DNA of 64,000 bases, taken from positions 744,001-808,000 of the forward strand of contig NW_017264197.1 in the NCBI RefSeq assembly GCF_001619985.1. The letters are read 5' to 3'. This stretch comes from Xylona heveae TC161. Its lineage: Eukaryota; Ascomycota; Xylonomycetes; Xylonales; Xylonaceae. Positions 1-11,617 of the stretch are shown piece by piece. Below the pieces are notes generated by a model, which did not search any database, had not been told where the DNA came from, and worked only from the letters and a program-made list of their open reading frames with translations. A program made the position numbers and the translations under genes. Position 1 is the stretch's first letter, and every line of letters starts with the position of its first letter.

Positions 1-137
1 ATTAAGACCAGGCCCTGGGCCATGCAAATTCAATTCATGAGTACTTGACATAGTAAACCCAGTGCTTCCAGCTCCCGTTAACTTTTCCGAACAACCTAAA
101 AGCGACGCCCTGTTTAATACAGTCCAAAATTGGTCGC

Positions 138-1695
138 TTAGTTCATCTGTCTGATGAGGTTGTTGATCTTGTCCTCCCGGTTACCAAGGTCACCGCCCTC
201 AATGTAGTGCTTGAACTTGCGGGTACGGAAACCACCAGTGGGGTTGCTGAGCTTGAAGGGCCACAAGAAGTTGCTGGCCTGCTTGAAGTTGGGGCCAACG
301 GTGAAGATCTCGTGGATCAAGTCCTCAACGCAGACAATGCCGTATTTGCCGAGGTTCTCCTCAATGATGGAGTTGTCGGTGAGGGCAATGCGCTGACGGT
401 TGACCTTACCGTAGCCGCGCTTGTAGACGAGTTCGCGGACGGACTTAAGGTTGGGGTAACCGTAGGCGATCCAGGGCTCAACGACCTTCAACATCTCAAG
501 AGTAGCCTTGGTAAGACGGACGAAGACACCGTTGTTGATCTGGAGAAGGCGGAGGAGCTGAAGAATCTTGCGGGGCTTGGGGGCAATCTTGTTGATACTA
601 GAATATGCAAGTTAGTGAGCTGATTAACTGGTGCTCGACTGCTGAGCAAACATACCCCTTAACGCGGACAACGAAGACCAGCTTGGACTCAGCAGGGACG
701 TAGTAGGAGCCCTCCTGCTTGCTCAAGCGGGCAAGGCGGACCTTCTCGCGCTCAGCATCGCGGTACTCCTTGACGTAGCTCTCGGCACGCTTGAAGATGA
801 CAGCGCGCTTCTCCTTCTGAGCCTATATGGATAGATAATTAGCAAGAATTCGACGGAAGAAAAAAAGCGAATAAATTGGAAATTCTTGGGCGACTCAGCC
901 CCGAAAGATGGTTAATTTAGCGACAACATTGACCCGAGGGACTAGTCGCGATGTGGTTGTTATAATCACAGTCGTTCCCAGTGGACATCTACTGGATAAA
1001 TCAAACGAGAGCTTTAAAAAAAATCTCACCTTTCTCTTCTTCTCGAGATCGGCCGCACGCTCCTCACGAGCCTTCTCCTGGCTCTTGCGCTTCTTCAGGA
1101 GCGTCTCAGGGACGAGGATCTGGTTCTGAGTGGGCACACTCCTAAACGTCCGGAACAAGTCAGATTAGTCTATCCGCAAATACAAAAATAGCATGTAACG
1201 CCGAGTGAAGAACTGCAGCTATAGCGCGGCATTCTCTGACGGAAGGCGAAACCTGAAACTCGACGAATAGATTTGATCAGTGAGATTGTTGGACGAGGCA
1301 GAGGTATGTTGATCACATCGTCCATACATGCCCCGAAGACAACTCTTTTCTCATCTGACAACACCTCAGATTCTCATCCGAGATTTGTAGGCACGTATTG
1401 TCAGATTCCCATTTTGAGCGCATGGCTAAGCCAATGCACGCAGAGATCCTAGATACGGCAATGTATTTGAAGGCGAAGACAACTTCTGCCTCAAAACCCC
1501 AATCCTAGACCAAAGAGTAATCGAATATATTGTATCACCCAAGGAAGGATTAATGGGAAGAATCGAGCTGGCGCTGGGCATTTCAGAAGAAAGAGGCCGC
1601 ACTTCCAGCCAACGGAATGACGACTATATCCGAAACTTCGACCGGTATCAATCAGCGGTTTGCGAAGAAGGGGATGCATACGTCTGGGGAGCCAT
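138..1695 (-). CDS. RPL7: 60S ribosomal protein L7 (uL30)
   Basis: Cytoplasmic large-subunit ribosomal protein of the uL30 family. Four exons by hand: 1682-1695, 1030-1141, 656-822 and 138-597, giving 250 residues, the usual fungal length. The protein starts MAPQTSVPTQNQ, then runs through the basic helix [20 protein letters not shown] and the conserved [36 protein letters not shown] and [19 protein letters not shown] blocks, and ends NNLIRQMN. The first exon is only 14 nt (donor GTATGC) and is followed by a 540-nt intron, a layout common in fungal ribosomal protein genes. The unspliced ATG at 1158 would give an atypical N-terminus, so I prefer the spliced start. The second intron (823-1029) is long and holds the snoRNA candidate. 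The gene is divergent from SNF8. Confidence 0.95.
888..979 (-). ncRNA. Box C/D snoRNA candidate in RPL7 intron 2 (snR39 family-like)
   Basis: Seen on the minus strand inside RPL7 intron 2: a degenerate C box GTGATTA (969-963), a D box CTGA (898-895), and a closing stem CGAC (974-971) with GTCG (894-891), extendable by GGG/CCC. Directly upstream of the D box is an antisense element whose complement, plus strand 900-912, reads CCCGAAAGATGGT, identical to a conserved segment of eukaryotic LSU rRNA. In budding yeast, snoRNAs snR39 and snR59 lie in RPL7 introns and guide methylation at A807 in this rRNA segment, and snR39b targets G805 (from memory). The fifth nucleotide before the D box here pairs with the G of CCCGAAAG, matching the G805 position. 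The C box differs from RTGATGA at one key base, which lowers confidence. Confidence 0.6.
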
Positions 1696-2145
1696 TTTGA
1701 GGATGTATCGCGGTGGTTGATCTGCGATTGTCGGTGTCGGCTGGCCGCTGGTCGTCGCTGGTTAGATTCGAAGTTCGGAGGCTTGGAATGTCCAAATCTC
1801 GTGGGTGCGCTAAGGGTTTGTTGTAGTTGCAGCCCTAGTTGACTAAGCGAAATGTCTTGTAGAAACTACAACTTTGGCATGTAACTCTAGTACCGGCACT
1901 GTACTGTACGGCACGTCACCTTACCTTAAATAAGGTTACCTAGGTAAGGTACCTTACTTGTCAGGGCGAGTACGTACTCCCTCCTTCCGACACTTCCTTC
2001 CGCAAGTTAGCGCCGCGGAGAGGGGCTTTGGTGGGGATTGCCAGCATGCTATCGGTCTTCCGAGCTAAGATCATTGGAAGAATGATGATGTCTACCTTCT
2101 CTCTGGAGAACAGTATTAATGGCATCATTAATTGGCAGTAATTGA
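1696..2145. other. Divergent intergenic region RPL7 / SNF8
   Basis: Head-to-head promoter region of 450 bp. It holds the RPL7 upstream sequence and a cluster of overlapping AGGTA/TACCT palindromes at 1923-1957, listed separately. I see no further gene. Confidence 0.6.
1923..1957. repeat. Cluster of short overlapping palindromes
   Basis: ACCTTA-AA-TAAGGT (1923-1936), TTACCTAGGTAA (1936-1947) and the 14-nt palindrome GTAAGGTACCTTAC (1944-1957) follow each other without a gap between the divergent RPL7 and SNF8 genes. Each is exact. They could be protein-binding sites or a foldable spacer; function is unknown. Confidence 0.7.
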
Positions 2146-2980
2146 ATGAACTCGAAACGCAAAGGAGTTGGCCTGTCGGCCTTCACTGCTCGATCTCAAG
2201 CAGTCTCACAATTTGCTTCTCATGGAGACTTTTTGAGAACTTCGAATCTAAATGCCCTCCAAACACAACTCTCAGTCTTCCAGTCCCTTCTGCATCAGTT
2301 TTCCCTCACGCATGCAAAGGATATCAGATCAAATCCAACTTTCAGAGCAGAGTTTGCGCGGATGTGTAATGCTATCGGCGTAGATCCTTTAGCCAGCAGC
2401 AATGCCAGTAGAAATTGGAAACAAGAGGGAAGTTTCTGGGCTCAAATGCTGGGAGGTAGCGTCAACGACTTCTACTTCGAATTGGCAGTGAGGGTTGTGG
2501 AGGTGTGCAAAGACACCCGAGCAGAAAATGGAGGCTTGATTCCACTTGCTGAGGCTCGGGAGAGGGTCACCAAAGGCAGAGCTATTGGTGGTGGAATGGA
2601 AGTTTCGGAGTACGCTCTTACCCACGTCAACATGGTTGAACAAGTATAAAAGCTTATGCCCTTGCAGCGATGATATAGTACGCGCAGTCAACTCATTAAA
2701 GCCACTCGGATCTGGCTTCACGCTGCCGGTCGTAGGCGGGCGGCCAATGGTGAGATCCGTTCCAAAGGAACTCAACGTCGACCAATCTACCGTCCTGGAC
2801 GCTTTGCAGATGCTGGGCTACGTTACGGTATCGATGCTGCAAGATAATCTTAGCTGGGAGCGCCCTCGCGCTGAAACCGTCATCACAGATTTACTGGCGG
2901 ACTCCCTGGTCTGGATTGATTTACAAGATGAAGAGACCACTTATTGGTCACCTACTTTTATACACGAAGCCGCTCGATAG
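2146..2980 (+). CDS. SNF8: ESCRT-II subunit Vps22/Snf8
   Basis: Subunit of the endosomal ESCRT-II complex, which sorts ubiquitinated membrane proteins into multivesicular bodies. Exons 2146-2609 and 2668-2980, joined through donor GTACGC and acceptor TTGCAG so that the protein reads [19 protein letters not shown]; 258 residues, normal for the family. Family signatures seen: N-terminal RKGVGL, the long helix with [54 protein letters not shown], then the winged-helix half with [19 protein letters not shown] and a C-terminal [19 protein letters not shown] short insert [10 protein letters not shown] interrupts the DPLAS-GSFW junction compared with animal Snf8. The gene ends 105 bp from the convergent eIF3c gene. 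The ATG was chosen because it immediately precedes the conserved RKGVG. Confidence 0.95.
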
Positions 2981-3085
2981 AGGCAATTTTTATTCCTACA
3001 TCCTCGACCCATGTAAAGCATAGAGAGCGCCGAAGTTTAGAAAATTATAGCCAGGCATTATTGAAACAAGAAGAAAGACATGAAA

Positions 3086-5836
3086 CTAGGCTTTGATAGC
3101 GCCCCCTAGAGCACCACCAGTGAATTGCCCTCCACCAGGCCGCCGGCCTTGTCCACCCTGCAAACCACGACCATCTGTCCTGGGGCCTCGGCCACCACGC
3201 GCTCCCCCACGACCACCCCTACCGCCGGCACCGCCGCCACGCTCAAAAGCATTTGCTGTGCCCTGTGTCCGCTGCTCTAATGTGCGCTCATTCGACTCGA
3301 TCAAAGAGCTTGCCTTGTCACTCAAAGTCAAAGCAAGGCTCTGCAGACGAGATAGCTCGACACCTTTTCTGAAAACGATGGCGCTGTTGACCTGATCCAA
3401 AGCAGCCGCCAGCTCCTCGTGGGAGATCATTTTACTGACAACGGCCGCCACTTTGCGTTCTGGAAGTTCGAACATAGACGCAAGTTCACTGATAGAGAGT
3501 GTATCGTAAAACGGAGCGTAAGTGAACAAGTAAGTCCGAAGGCCTTCTTCCTGAATTTGCTCTGAAAGCATATTCTTGATAGCCTCAGGGTTGGACATGA
3601 GCTCCCAAATCTTGATCGAGTGGATAAATTCCGAGGACTTTTTCCACTCGCCGGCAGCAAGAGCTTTTGAGGCCTGCATGACGTGGTCGCGAGTATTCTC
3701 CGGAGGTCCAGTGAAGATCTGGCGCTCGTGATACTCCAACATGCGTCTGTAGGTCTTACTGATGATGCGCTTCCTAATGTCGGGGGAGGAGCCAGTCTGT
3801 GCGAGAAGAGGAATCTCCAGCAGCATGGATGATGTCAAGTAGACGCACTCAAGAAGTTCTAAGTTAATATGCATGTGGAAAGGCAGCTGTCGTTGTCTCT
3901 CCAAGCGCTCTTGCTCGGGCGACACCTGAGAGTACCGCTGCATCTGGACACCCTGAGCCAGAAGTTCCTTCTGTCTGCCACTGCCACAAATTTCCTGAAG
4001 GGATGTCTGAGCCTCATAAATAAGACCAGCGCGGAAAGCGCAAAGGCCCACTTGGACGAGCGTGCGGTTGAAGAGTATTTGGGTGTTAATATCAAAGCTT
4101 CCAATGGTCTCTTGCAGGTGAGACATCAGAAGCATATCTCGAGCTTGGTAATACTTGTCGTGAAGAGCAAGGAAGTAGACCTGACACAGCATCGCCCTAG
4201 CACGGATAATACCTTCACTATGCGCGAAAAGGTAGGTGGAAAGCGCTCGAACAAGAGCACCTGTATCCTCGCCCGTCTCGCGGTTGGCAATCGTGGAGTC
4301 GATGTTTTCTGGGATAGATTTCCAGGTGTTCTCTTCCAAGATAGTCACAACTTGGGAAGGCTGGATTTGTCGAAGAATTAGCGAGAATTTATCAGCAATA
4401 AATCGACACTGACACCTACCTTGAAGTAAACATGTTCCAATCTTCGCATTACGATGCGATTGAGACTCTCTTGAGGGACCTGCAGCTTGGGGTCCTTTTG
4501 CACAGACTCAATATAAAGCAGTGCGCGAACAATGACAGCGTGAAGAACATTCTCATCGGCCAATCGCTCGACATATTCCGCGGTATGGGGGTCGATCTGT
4601 TGGAGGGAGCGGGTGAGCTCATCGTCAAGTCTTTCGACGCAGGAGACTATGCTGCCAGGAACGCGAAATCTCTCGCCTGCAGCCGGTTGGGGCTGCTTGT
4701 CGTCGTCCTCCCATTCTTCGGCGTTTTCCAACACGACATAAGTTGGGTTAGATTCCAACTCTTGCAAGAGAACACCAAATTCGCGCTCCGCCCTAGAACC
4801 TGAATGAGATATTGCTATCATGGAAACGAAATCTTCTATAAAACTTACGATTTCCATTGCTCCTGAGACATGTAAGACGTACCCCCTGTGCTGAGATCAA
4901 AGCGTGTCGATATCAGGGTCAAGAGAACCCTGATCTTCTGGTAGGTAGTCTGAGCGACTTCAAAGAGCTTCTCCATGACCCGGATCTGATCCAAACGGTC
5001 GGTGTTCTTTTTACCCCGAGATTCGACGATAATACGGAGGTGTTTAAGAATGCTTTCCGGGGTGTATTGTAGGGTTTTTCCTCCTCTGCCGACGGTAGAG
5101 AATCCTTCCTCATCACCAACATCTTCCCCAGGCACAAAAGTCGCCTTGGGCTTCCGCGTCTTCTCGGCTGGGGTCGCCTGTTCCTCATCCTCGGGAAGCA
5201 TATATCCGTCCTTATCGGAACGATAGCTGTCAATTTCCTTGGCATAATCTTTGTTGTTCTTCTTGATACGTTGCTTCACGGCATTGAGACCCCTAGCATT
5301 CGTAGCATTCATCTTTTTGGTTGAAACCTTCTGTGTCGCCAACGTCTCGTTCAAGAAATCCTCGAGGTCGGCGATAGACTTGATGTACAGCCTAGGAATT
5401 GGGCCAGATTGAAGGAGCTTAGGAATCTGACGATTCATCTTATCGAATTCTATCATGTAACATCAGCATTTGATCCTAGCAATCGAGGCTTCGAAATCCC
5501 CTTACCAGTAGAGATCACTGCCCAATCATTAATCTTCTTCGCATTGTCAATAAGACGGACAGTTCCCTCCAACTCCTCAAGCCTTTTATCCTTTGCACTC
5601 TTCACGATCGTAACTTTATCCTCATCTTCACTTTCCTCGCTGTCGGAAACGTCTCGCATGAATCGAGCTGCCCCCGTCCGGCCATCATCGGATTCAGACT
5701 CGGACGAGACTTCGGAGCCTTCTTCTTCTTCGCTAGATTCTTCCTCAGACTGTTCCTCCTCTTCGCTGTACAGCTCCTCCTCATCGGAAGAGCTGCTCTC
5801 ACTGGAGCTGTCACCGGCGTGGAAGAAACGAGACAT
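3086..5836 (-). CDS. NIP1: Translation initiation factor eIF3 subunit c (Nip1)
   Basis: Core PCI subunit of eIF3, which recruits the 43S complex through eIF1 and eIF5. Exons 5506-5836, 4849-5449, 4420-4792 and 3086-4360; 859 residues, the usual length. The protein starts [20 protein letters not shown], a very acidic serine-rich N-terminus of about 70 residues that is typical of the family. [48 protein letters not shown] and [14 protein letters not shown] are recognisable across the splice sites. The PCI part includes [20 protein letters not shown] and [10 protein letters not shown]. The tail is an RGG/GGRGG-rich segment of about 60 residues ending [10 protein letters not shown], a likely target for arginine methylation (inference). 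Confidence 0.96.
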
Positions 5837-6533
5837 TCTGACCGTTGTCACTATCAGCGTGGTCAAGGACTTGGTCGACGATCAGAGGCGCGATTTGCCT
5901 TCGACTTTTTGGTGTGGGCCGCTTTACCTTGTCCTGATCACTGAAGCCCCGGTCGGGGTACCTCACTTTGGAGCGGCGAACTTTTAGCGAGTTCCCAAAA
6001 CGGCGAAAGGGTTAGCCCTTCACTTGATACGGCGAAAATTGATGGGATCGATACATATCTCAGAAAAGACATTCTAAGATCTCTGAAGCGTCACAATCAC
6101 GAAATAATTCCTGAATTATAGCTTCACGGATGGCATACATCACTTTCAGGGATATTTGTTTGGTTGATATGCTAAAGATGCAACATGTCACTTAGAAGCG
6201 GCGAAAAAGCCCAAATGTACTGTACATGTGTACCTGTAGCGATACGCGACACAAAACATGCACCGGGAATAGCATTCAGCCTGTTCCCACCAGAAGATAA
6301 CGCCAAAGGAAATGAAATATAGATCATCAAAATAAGGGAAAAAGAAAAGAATATGTCATCTCAGACTCTCAACTCAAAAACCACACATATCCGGATTAAA
6401 GTCAGGCCCGTTGTTGCAATCAGCTCAGCAACCTTGCAATCGATGGGCTGATCAAAATTGGAAGGGACAAAGATGAGCGGGAAAATGTTTTGTTGGACGG
6501 GCGGTAACTAATGCGCACAGAGGCGGCCATGCG
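5837..6533. other. Intergenic: eIF3c promoter and YAK1 3' end
   Basis: 697 bp between the start of NIP1 and the stop of YAK1, both on the minus strand. It should contain the NIP1 promoter and YAK1 3' UTR. I see no open reading frame with family features and no RNA gene. Confidence 0.6.
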
Positions 6534-9500
6534 TCAATGCCACTGGGACTGGTTCAAAAACCCTTCTTCTAAAGTCCTATCCTCAAGATTCCTGATGAAA
6601 TCTCGGTTCCCTCGCTGGGAGCTTCCACCAGCGCGACTTCCTCTCCTTTTAGCGCTCCCAGGGCCCGTATCATGAGCGCCATCGGGCGGCGGTGGATAGT
6701 AAGCTGGACTGGGTTGCAACCTAATCGGCGCATTTGGATCGAGATGACTAGCAACACGCTGAATAGCAGGCGGGATCGCGGCTTGCTGTTGATCCATCGT
6801 CGACGCGCGTTGGCGACCTGCCCTTGTCGTTGCTTGAGCATAAAGACTTGGTTGCGAGCTATATTGGCTCGATGCCATTTGTGAAGGAGTCTGTTGAATC
6901 ATAGGCATCTGGTGGCCATATGCTGTTGTTTGCTGCGAAGCATAAGGAGGTGGCGGGCCTTGGTGATGGGCATTAGGATGCGCCGCATACATGTTGCTGT
7001 ACATTGGAGGAGCTTGACTATGTGCTCCTTGCGAATACTGACCCAGCTGCATGTTCGCATAAGCAGATTGTGCTGCAGACTGCGCTTGCGCTTGTGCAGC
7101 TTGTGCAGCCTGCGCCCGTTGTTTGCTTAGGGCTTCAGCCTGTTGCTGCTGCTGCACCCCAGGAGCAGGTGTCTTGTTCAGTGCCGTTGCTTTGAGATTC
7201 ATCGGAGGGATAAAAGGCCCGGTGTATTTCTGTTGGGTGATGAAAGGATGTAATTTAGCTTGCTGAGGGGTCCACCTTTCTAAGGGATTAATATTTAATA
7301 ATCCCCTAACAAAGTCGGTGAATGCAACACGATTATTCATTTCTGGAAACATTAGTCCATGGGAGCCAATATTCAAATAGTAGGCAGGACATACCTCTCT
7401 CAATCTCAGCAGGCTTCATATTTTTTCTGGGCATCGGATAGCTGCGAATTATTTCGGGCAGCGAATTCGCTTGAAAATATTTCTTGCTAGGCTGCTCTTT
7501 CGTCCCATGTTCTCGTGAATATTGCTCCATGGTTTTCAGGCGATATGTGCGTCGTCCATACTCATCATGAACTTTCTCGAAAAATTCACCAGATTGTTTG
7601 CCCATTTCGAGCATCCATGTCGGCGGAAGCCCAAGCATTTCTGTTATGCGGGAAACTTGATTATATTCAGACGATCCCGGAAACAAGGGGAGGCCAAGAA
7701 ACAACTCGACGACAATGCAACCTAAAGACCACATGTCAATGGCAGAAGAGTACCTATAAAATGTTAGCCGTATTGATGGACAAGTCTCTGGTGCAGTCTT
7801 ACGGTAGACCGAGAAGGACCTCGGGTGACCGGTAGAATCTCGATTGAATATAAGTGTAAACTGTTTGTCTCTCATCGCACGCAGATCCAAAATCTATAAT
7901 TTTGATAATTGGGCTCTCGAGACTGGCGATGCGATAATTTAGCCCTGGGCGGTCCACATGGAGAAAAGGGAGGGAAATCGAAAGCTTACTTTTTCAATAA
8001 AATATTTTCAGGTTTGAGATCGCAATGAATCAATCTTGCTTTGTTGAGGAGGGTCAACCCGTTCAGGAGTTGCTGAGCGAAGACTCTGACAAGGGTCGTA
8101 CTCAAACCGCGGAACTGATTCTGTTTTATAAGTTCATACAGATTGACGCTCAATAACTCAAACACCAGGCATAGATGCTGTCTATGAATAAACGTATCTT
8201 TGAGCCTGAGCAGATGGTGATCGTCGTTTTTATCAAGCTTGCTGTTGAGCTGTAGAGGAGTGTCAGTAGATTTTATCCCATGATTCGCTCACTAAAAAAA
8301 AGTCACGTACCAGGTCTAGGACGGAAACCTCCATCATACTTTGATTAAAATAAGCTGTCCGATTCTTGACAACCTTTACGGCCACGACCTCCTGTGTTTT
8401 CAAATTTTGGCATTTCACCACTTGCCCAAAAGTGCCCTGGCCCAGGACATCGAGGATGAGGTAACGATTTCTGACAATTAAAGCATTAGGCATTGAAAAT
8501 GGCGTAAATATGTATGCGTGGAATTAGCTCACTTATGACCCGTCTCCTCGGAGCCCAAGATATCATTGACATAAAGGATATAATCACTGTCGTCGTTATC
8601 ATATCCATCATTTTTCACGCCTTTACTAGGTTTTGTAAGGACCCGGCGCGGATTGCGCGATGATTCGTATTTGAAATTCGGGTTACAAATGCGATATGTA
8701 GCCGGCAGATGTGTTGTCAATGCTTGCAGAGGCTTTTAAAGTCAGCGCTGCTTCATTCTCACGTGCTTTGTGTCGAAGATCAACCTACACTAATAAACCC
8801 GCCTTCTGGATTCGCACGTCTGAATGCGGGTTGAGCATTGACTTTGGGTCGCAGTTCCTGAATCGATTTCACTTTCGCAAAGCGAGGAACAGAGCTCCTG
8901 TGTGATCCATTGTTTAATTGTGGAGGGGCATATCTTGGTGATCTTAGCTCTCGCCCAAAACCGGTGTTGAGTTGCGGTGTGGCGGACAGCGAGAGATTCT
9001 GGGCAGGGGTGGAATCGGGTGGCTGGAGGGGCGTCAATTGCGGTGGCTGCGATCGGGCTGCTGCTGCATTCATCGTTAGATAGCCTATCAGGAATATGCT
9101 CAAAAGCGAGGAGTCAGAAAGTCGCGTGACGTACAAGTTGGGGTATAATAAGAATGAGATGGGGAAGCATATGGATTTGAGCGAGTGGGAGATTGCCGAA
9201 GAGGATTGGATTGCGATGCATACGGGCTGTATGCTGGTGGATTGGATTGCTGCGGGCTTCGCGCATACGGTGAGGTTGGCGAGAAGGTGTTCATCGGAGA
9301 ATATCTTCGAGCGGCCGAGGATTCTTCCTGAGGCATATACTGTGACGAAGGTCTCTGCGAATGACTTGGTCTTGATGAGTACTTGGACCGATTGTACGGG
9401 TCCGCATCCTCCATGGGAACGTCGTCATCGTCGCGTTCTCCAGCGTTGATGCGGGGTGTCATTGAAGGTGACATGCTCATCGTTTGGCTATGAGATGACG

Positions 9501-9678
9501 ATGAGGGGGATTGATAGACCTCGTAATTGAAACCAGGCGGCGGCTGAGGTTGAATTGGAGGCTCTTGTGGCCCTCTTACCGGGGATTGCTGTTGCTGTTG
9601 TGAATTACTCAATGGCGCATACCGCGCGGGCTGACCGACTGCTGGTTCCTCCTGCTGCTGCTGCCAAGCCTGTTGCAT
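6534..9678 (-). CDS. YAK1: Dual-specificity protein kinase Yak1 (DYRK family)
   Basis: Stress- and nutrient-controlled DYRK kinase acting below PKA/TOR. Eight exons by hand: 9135-9678, 8789-9063, 8533-8732, 8311-8470, 7990-8249, 7803-7922, 7395-7753 and 6534-7342; 908 residues. The N-terminal ~300 residues are disordered and rich in Q, S and P. Then come the Yak1 hallmark LPATYRICNPNFKYESSRNP, the P-loop GQGTFGQV, VAVKVVKNR, HCDLKPENILLK, DFGSAC, the DYRK activation loop YTYIQSRFYRSPE with the autophosphorylated YxY, and AIDMWSLGCI. The C-terminus is Q/A-rich (QAAQAAQAQAQ) and then Y/P-rich. An internal ATG at 8493 lies in an intron. The ATG at 9678 is the first in frame; an upstream non-coding exon is possible (donor GTAAGT at 9761-9756). 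Confidence 0.93.
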
Positions 9679-11617
9679 GACAGGCAGACGACCCTTTCAA
9701 AATCCCTAATAAAGCGTTGGAACTTTGGCTTGGAGCACGAAGGCAAAGCTCGAAAACTTACGACTGGTCCGGCGCCCAAGAGGAGCTGGTGACGGCGAGC
9801 GTCCCGGATCGCGGGAAGCTCACGGGTTACCTAGGCGGTCCAACTTGAGCCGACTGACCGTGCGCAATAGAAGTCCTCACGAAGGATAGAAAGAGGACCG
9901 TCTCCTATGGTGAAGAATGATAGATTTCTCGAAGATGCGTGCTCCTCCAAGCGTGGACTCTTTTGTTGGTTGGCGGCTTGCGGTCTAGCGAGGGTGACGA
10001 ACCGCGTGGGTGGAGATGACGATGCCGTCCAAGGGACGGCCAAGGTTGCTGCGCAGGACTTGAGGCGGAGGAAGCTAATTCAATTCCAAGGAGACAGCGC
10101 GGCGAGAGGTGGCGTCAATATAGAACAAAATTATTTCTACCCAGAAGTATGGCAGGTCTGTTCAGCGATGGACGGGAAGGGTTAGCAGAGCTAGAGCTCA
10201 TCTGTTCGGAGGGGCACTGTCGGTCGGCAAGAAGACCAAGGAAGTTAGAGAGCAGCAGAGCATTCCGCCAGATCACACACTTTGGGCGACAAATACACCA
10301 ATGTGTTAAATCGGCCCAAAATACCTCTGAACCGTACCAGTCACACAGCCTTCGCCAATCATTACACTATTACGGATAGCCCAAGCATTGATGAGAAATT
10401 GAAAGAATTGGCAGTCTACGTAAAATGAGGCAACATATATGCCTTCAAGCAAGCAGAAGTTCACATCCAATTGCGTAACTCACACCTTTCACTCGGAGCG
10501 ACGTCCATCAACTCTAGACCGGGGGTAATGTAGTGGAATTGGTAAGTGTAAACTATACGCACTCGCGCAGAAAACGAAGCAGCCATAATGGGGTCTCCCT
10601 TTCTCTACGAGTCACTTGGAGTCATTGTCGGAGGACCGCTCTGCTTTCAGCAGAAGGTCAGGCCTGAAAGTTGCCCCCTTTCGACATGGCTTGGCGCGAA
10701 TGAGGACAAGCGTTAGCCGCTGGGAACACAATTAATCAACACCCTTTTGACACCAATCAAGAACAGTCTTCTGCACGTCCTCCGAGGGGCTCGGGCAACC
10801 CTTTGGGCAGCCACAGAGATGAGAGCAAGTATAGACCATGTATTCTTCTCACCAAACGACGAGCGTATTTAATAAGGCTTTCATAATGTGCTGCACTAAG
10901 GTATACTCGTAATATTTCTACTAACGTACAACCTACGGAGTAGTAGGACACCGCCCCCTCGACGCAATGATTTTAATACGGAGTACAGAGTACTTTGGTA
11001 CATGGAACTTTCAGTTCCCCTTTGCCCAGGCGTTCATGGTTATTGATTACATAATACATATTTAGGCTGTCCTGGAGATAACCAGATACAAGATAATCGT
11101 CACGTGCTCGCGTGTTCTTGCGGTAGCCTATTCTAGCGCTAGCTATATTGGGTAGGAGTATGAGTGACTCTTCCGCGCACTGCAATAGCAGGGTGTCCGC
11201 AAGTGCTAGGGACTCTTTCTGGCCGGTGCTTAGTGAATGACGACAATAGATTCGCGTTGGATTTCAGTCTCATACGGATTTATTTCTATTGAAATCCCGT
11301 TCCCTTGTTGAAAACGAAGACTGCACGCTGGAACAACAAAGTCAGAACTGCCGAAGCTCTCATAAATTCTGAAGAATTAATATCTCCTTGGTTTTTGAAT
11401 CATGATTTGTCCAGGATCGACTTTGATCCTCAACCGATAAAAAGCAATTTATTCTCCGGTACATATTTATCGAGAGGAATCAGAAAGACGCGGGAAATTT
11501 AAACCACGAAACCTACCACGGCCCCCGATGATACGGTGTCAATACGCTATTGTCACTAGCAGTTGATTGCTCCGCTCTGTTTCACGCTTCTTTGCGTCTC
11601 AAAATCCGTCGACAACA
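9679..11617. other. Long divergent intergenic region YAK1 / RAD26
   Basis: 1.9 kb without a recognisable gene. A consensus donor (GTAAGT, 9761-9756, minus strand) suggests a spliced YAK1 5' leader. Around 10930-10990 there are TACGGAGTA-type motifs. Short open frames here have no family features and look like chance. No tRNA-like B box was seen. Confidence 0.5.

Noticed and set aside
207-623. Plus-strand 138-residue open frame with protein-like sequence
   Set aside because: Exactly antisense to RPL7 exon 4; it has no ATG start and no known features.
1170-1364. Possible second snoRNA or coding exon in RPL7 intron 1
   Set aside because: CTGA and ATGA words occur but no closing stem or rRNA complementarity was found.
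5453-5987. Plus-strand Ser-rich frame opposite the eIF3c N-terminus
   Set aside because: Mirror of the acidic Glu/Ser codons of eIF3c.
8263-8493. Separate short kinase gene beginning MPNALIVRNRYLILDVLGQG
   Set aside because: The ATG lies in an intron; splicing at 8470 makes it the P-loop exon of YAK1.
9831-10043. Possible upstream coding exon of YAK1
   Set aside because: In the frame needed to join YAK1 there is a stop just before the candidate donor and no ATG, so at most it is leader sequence.
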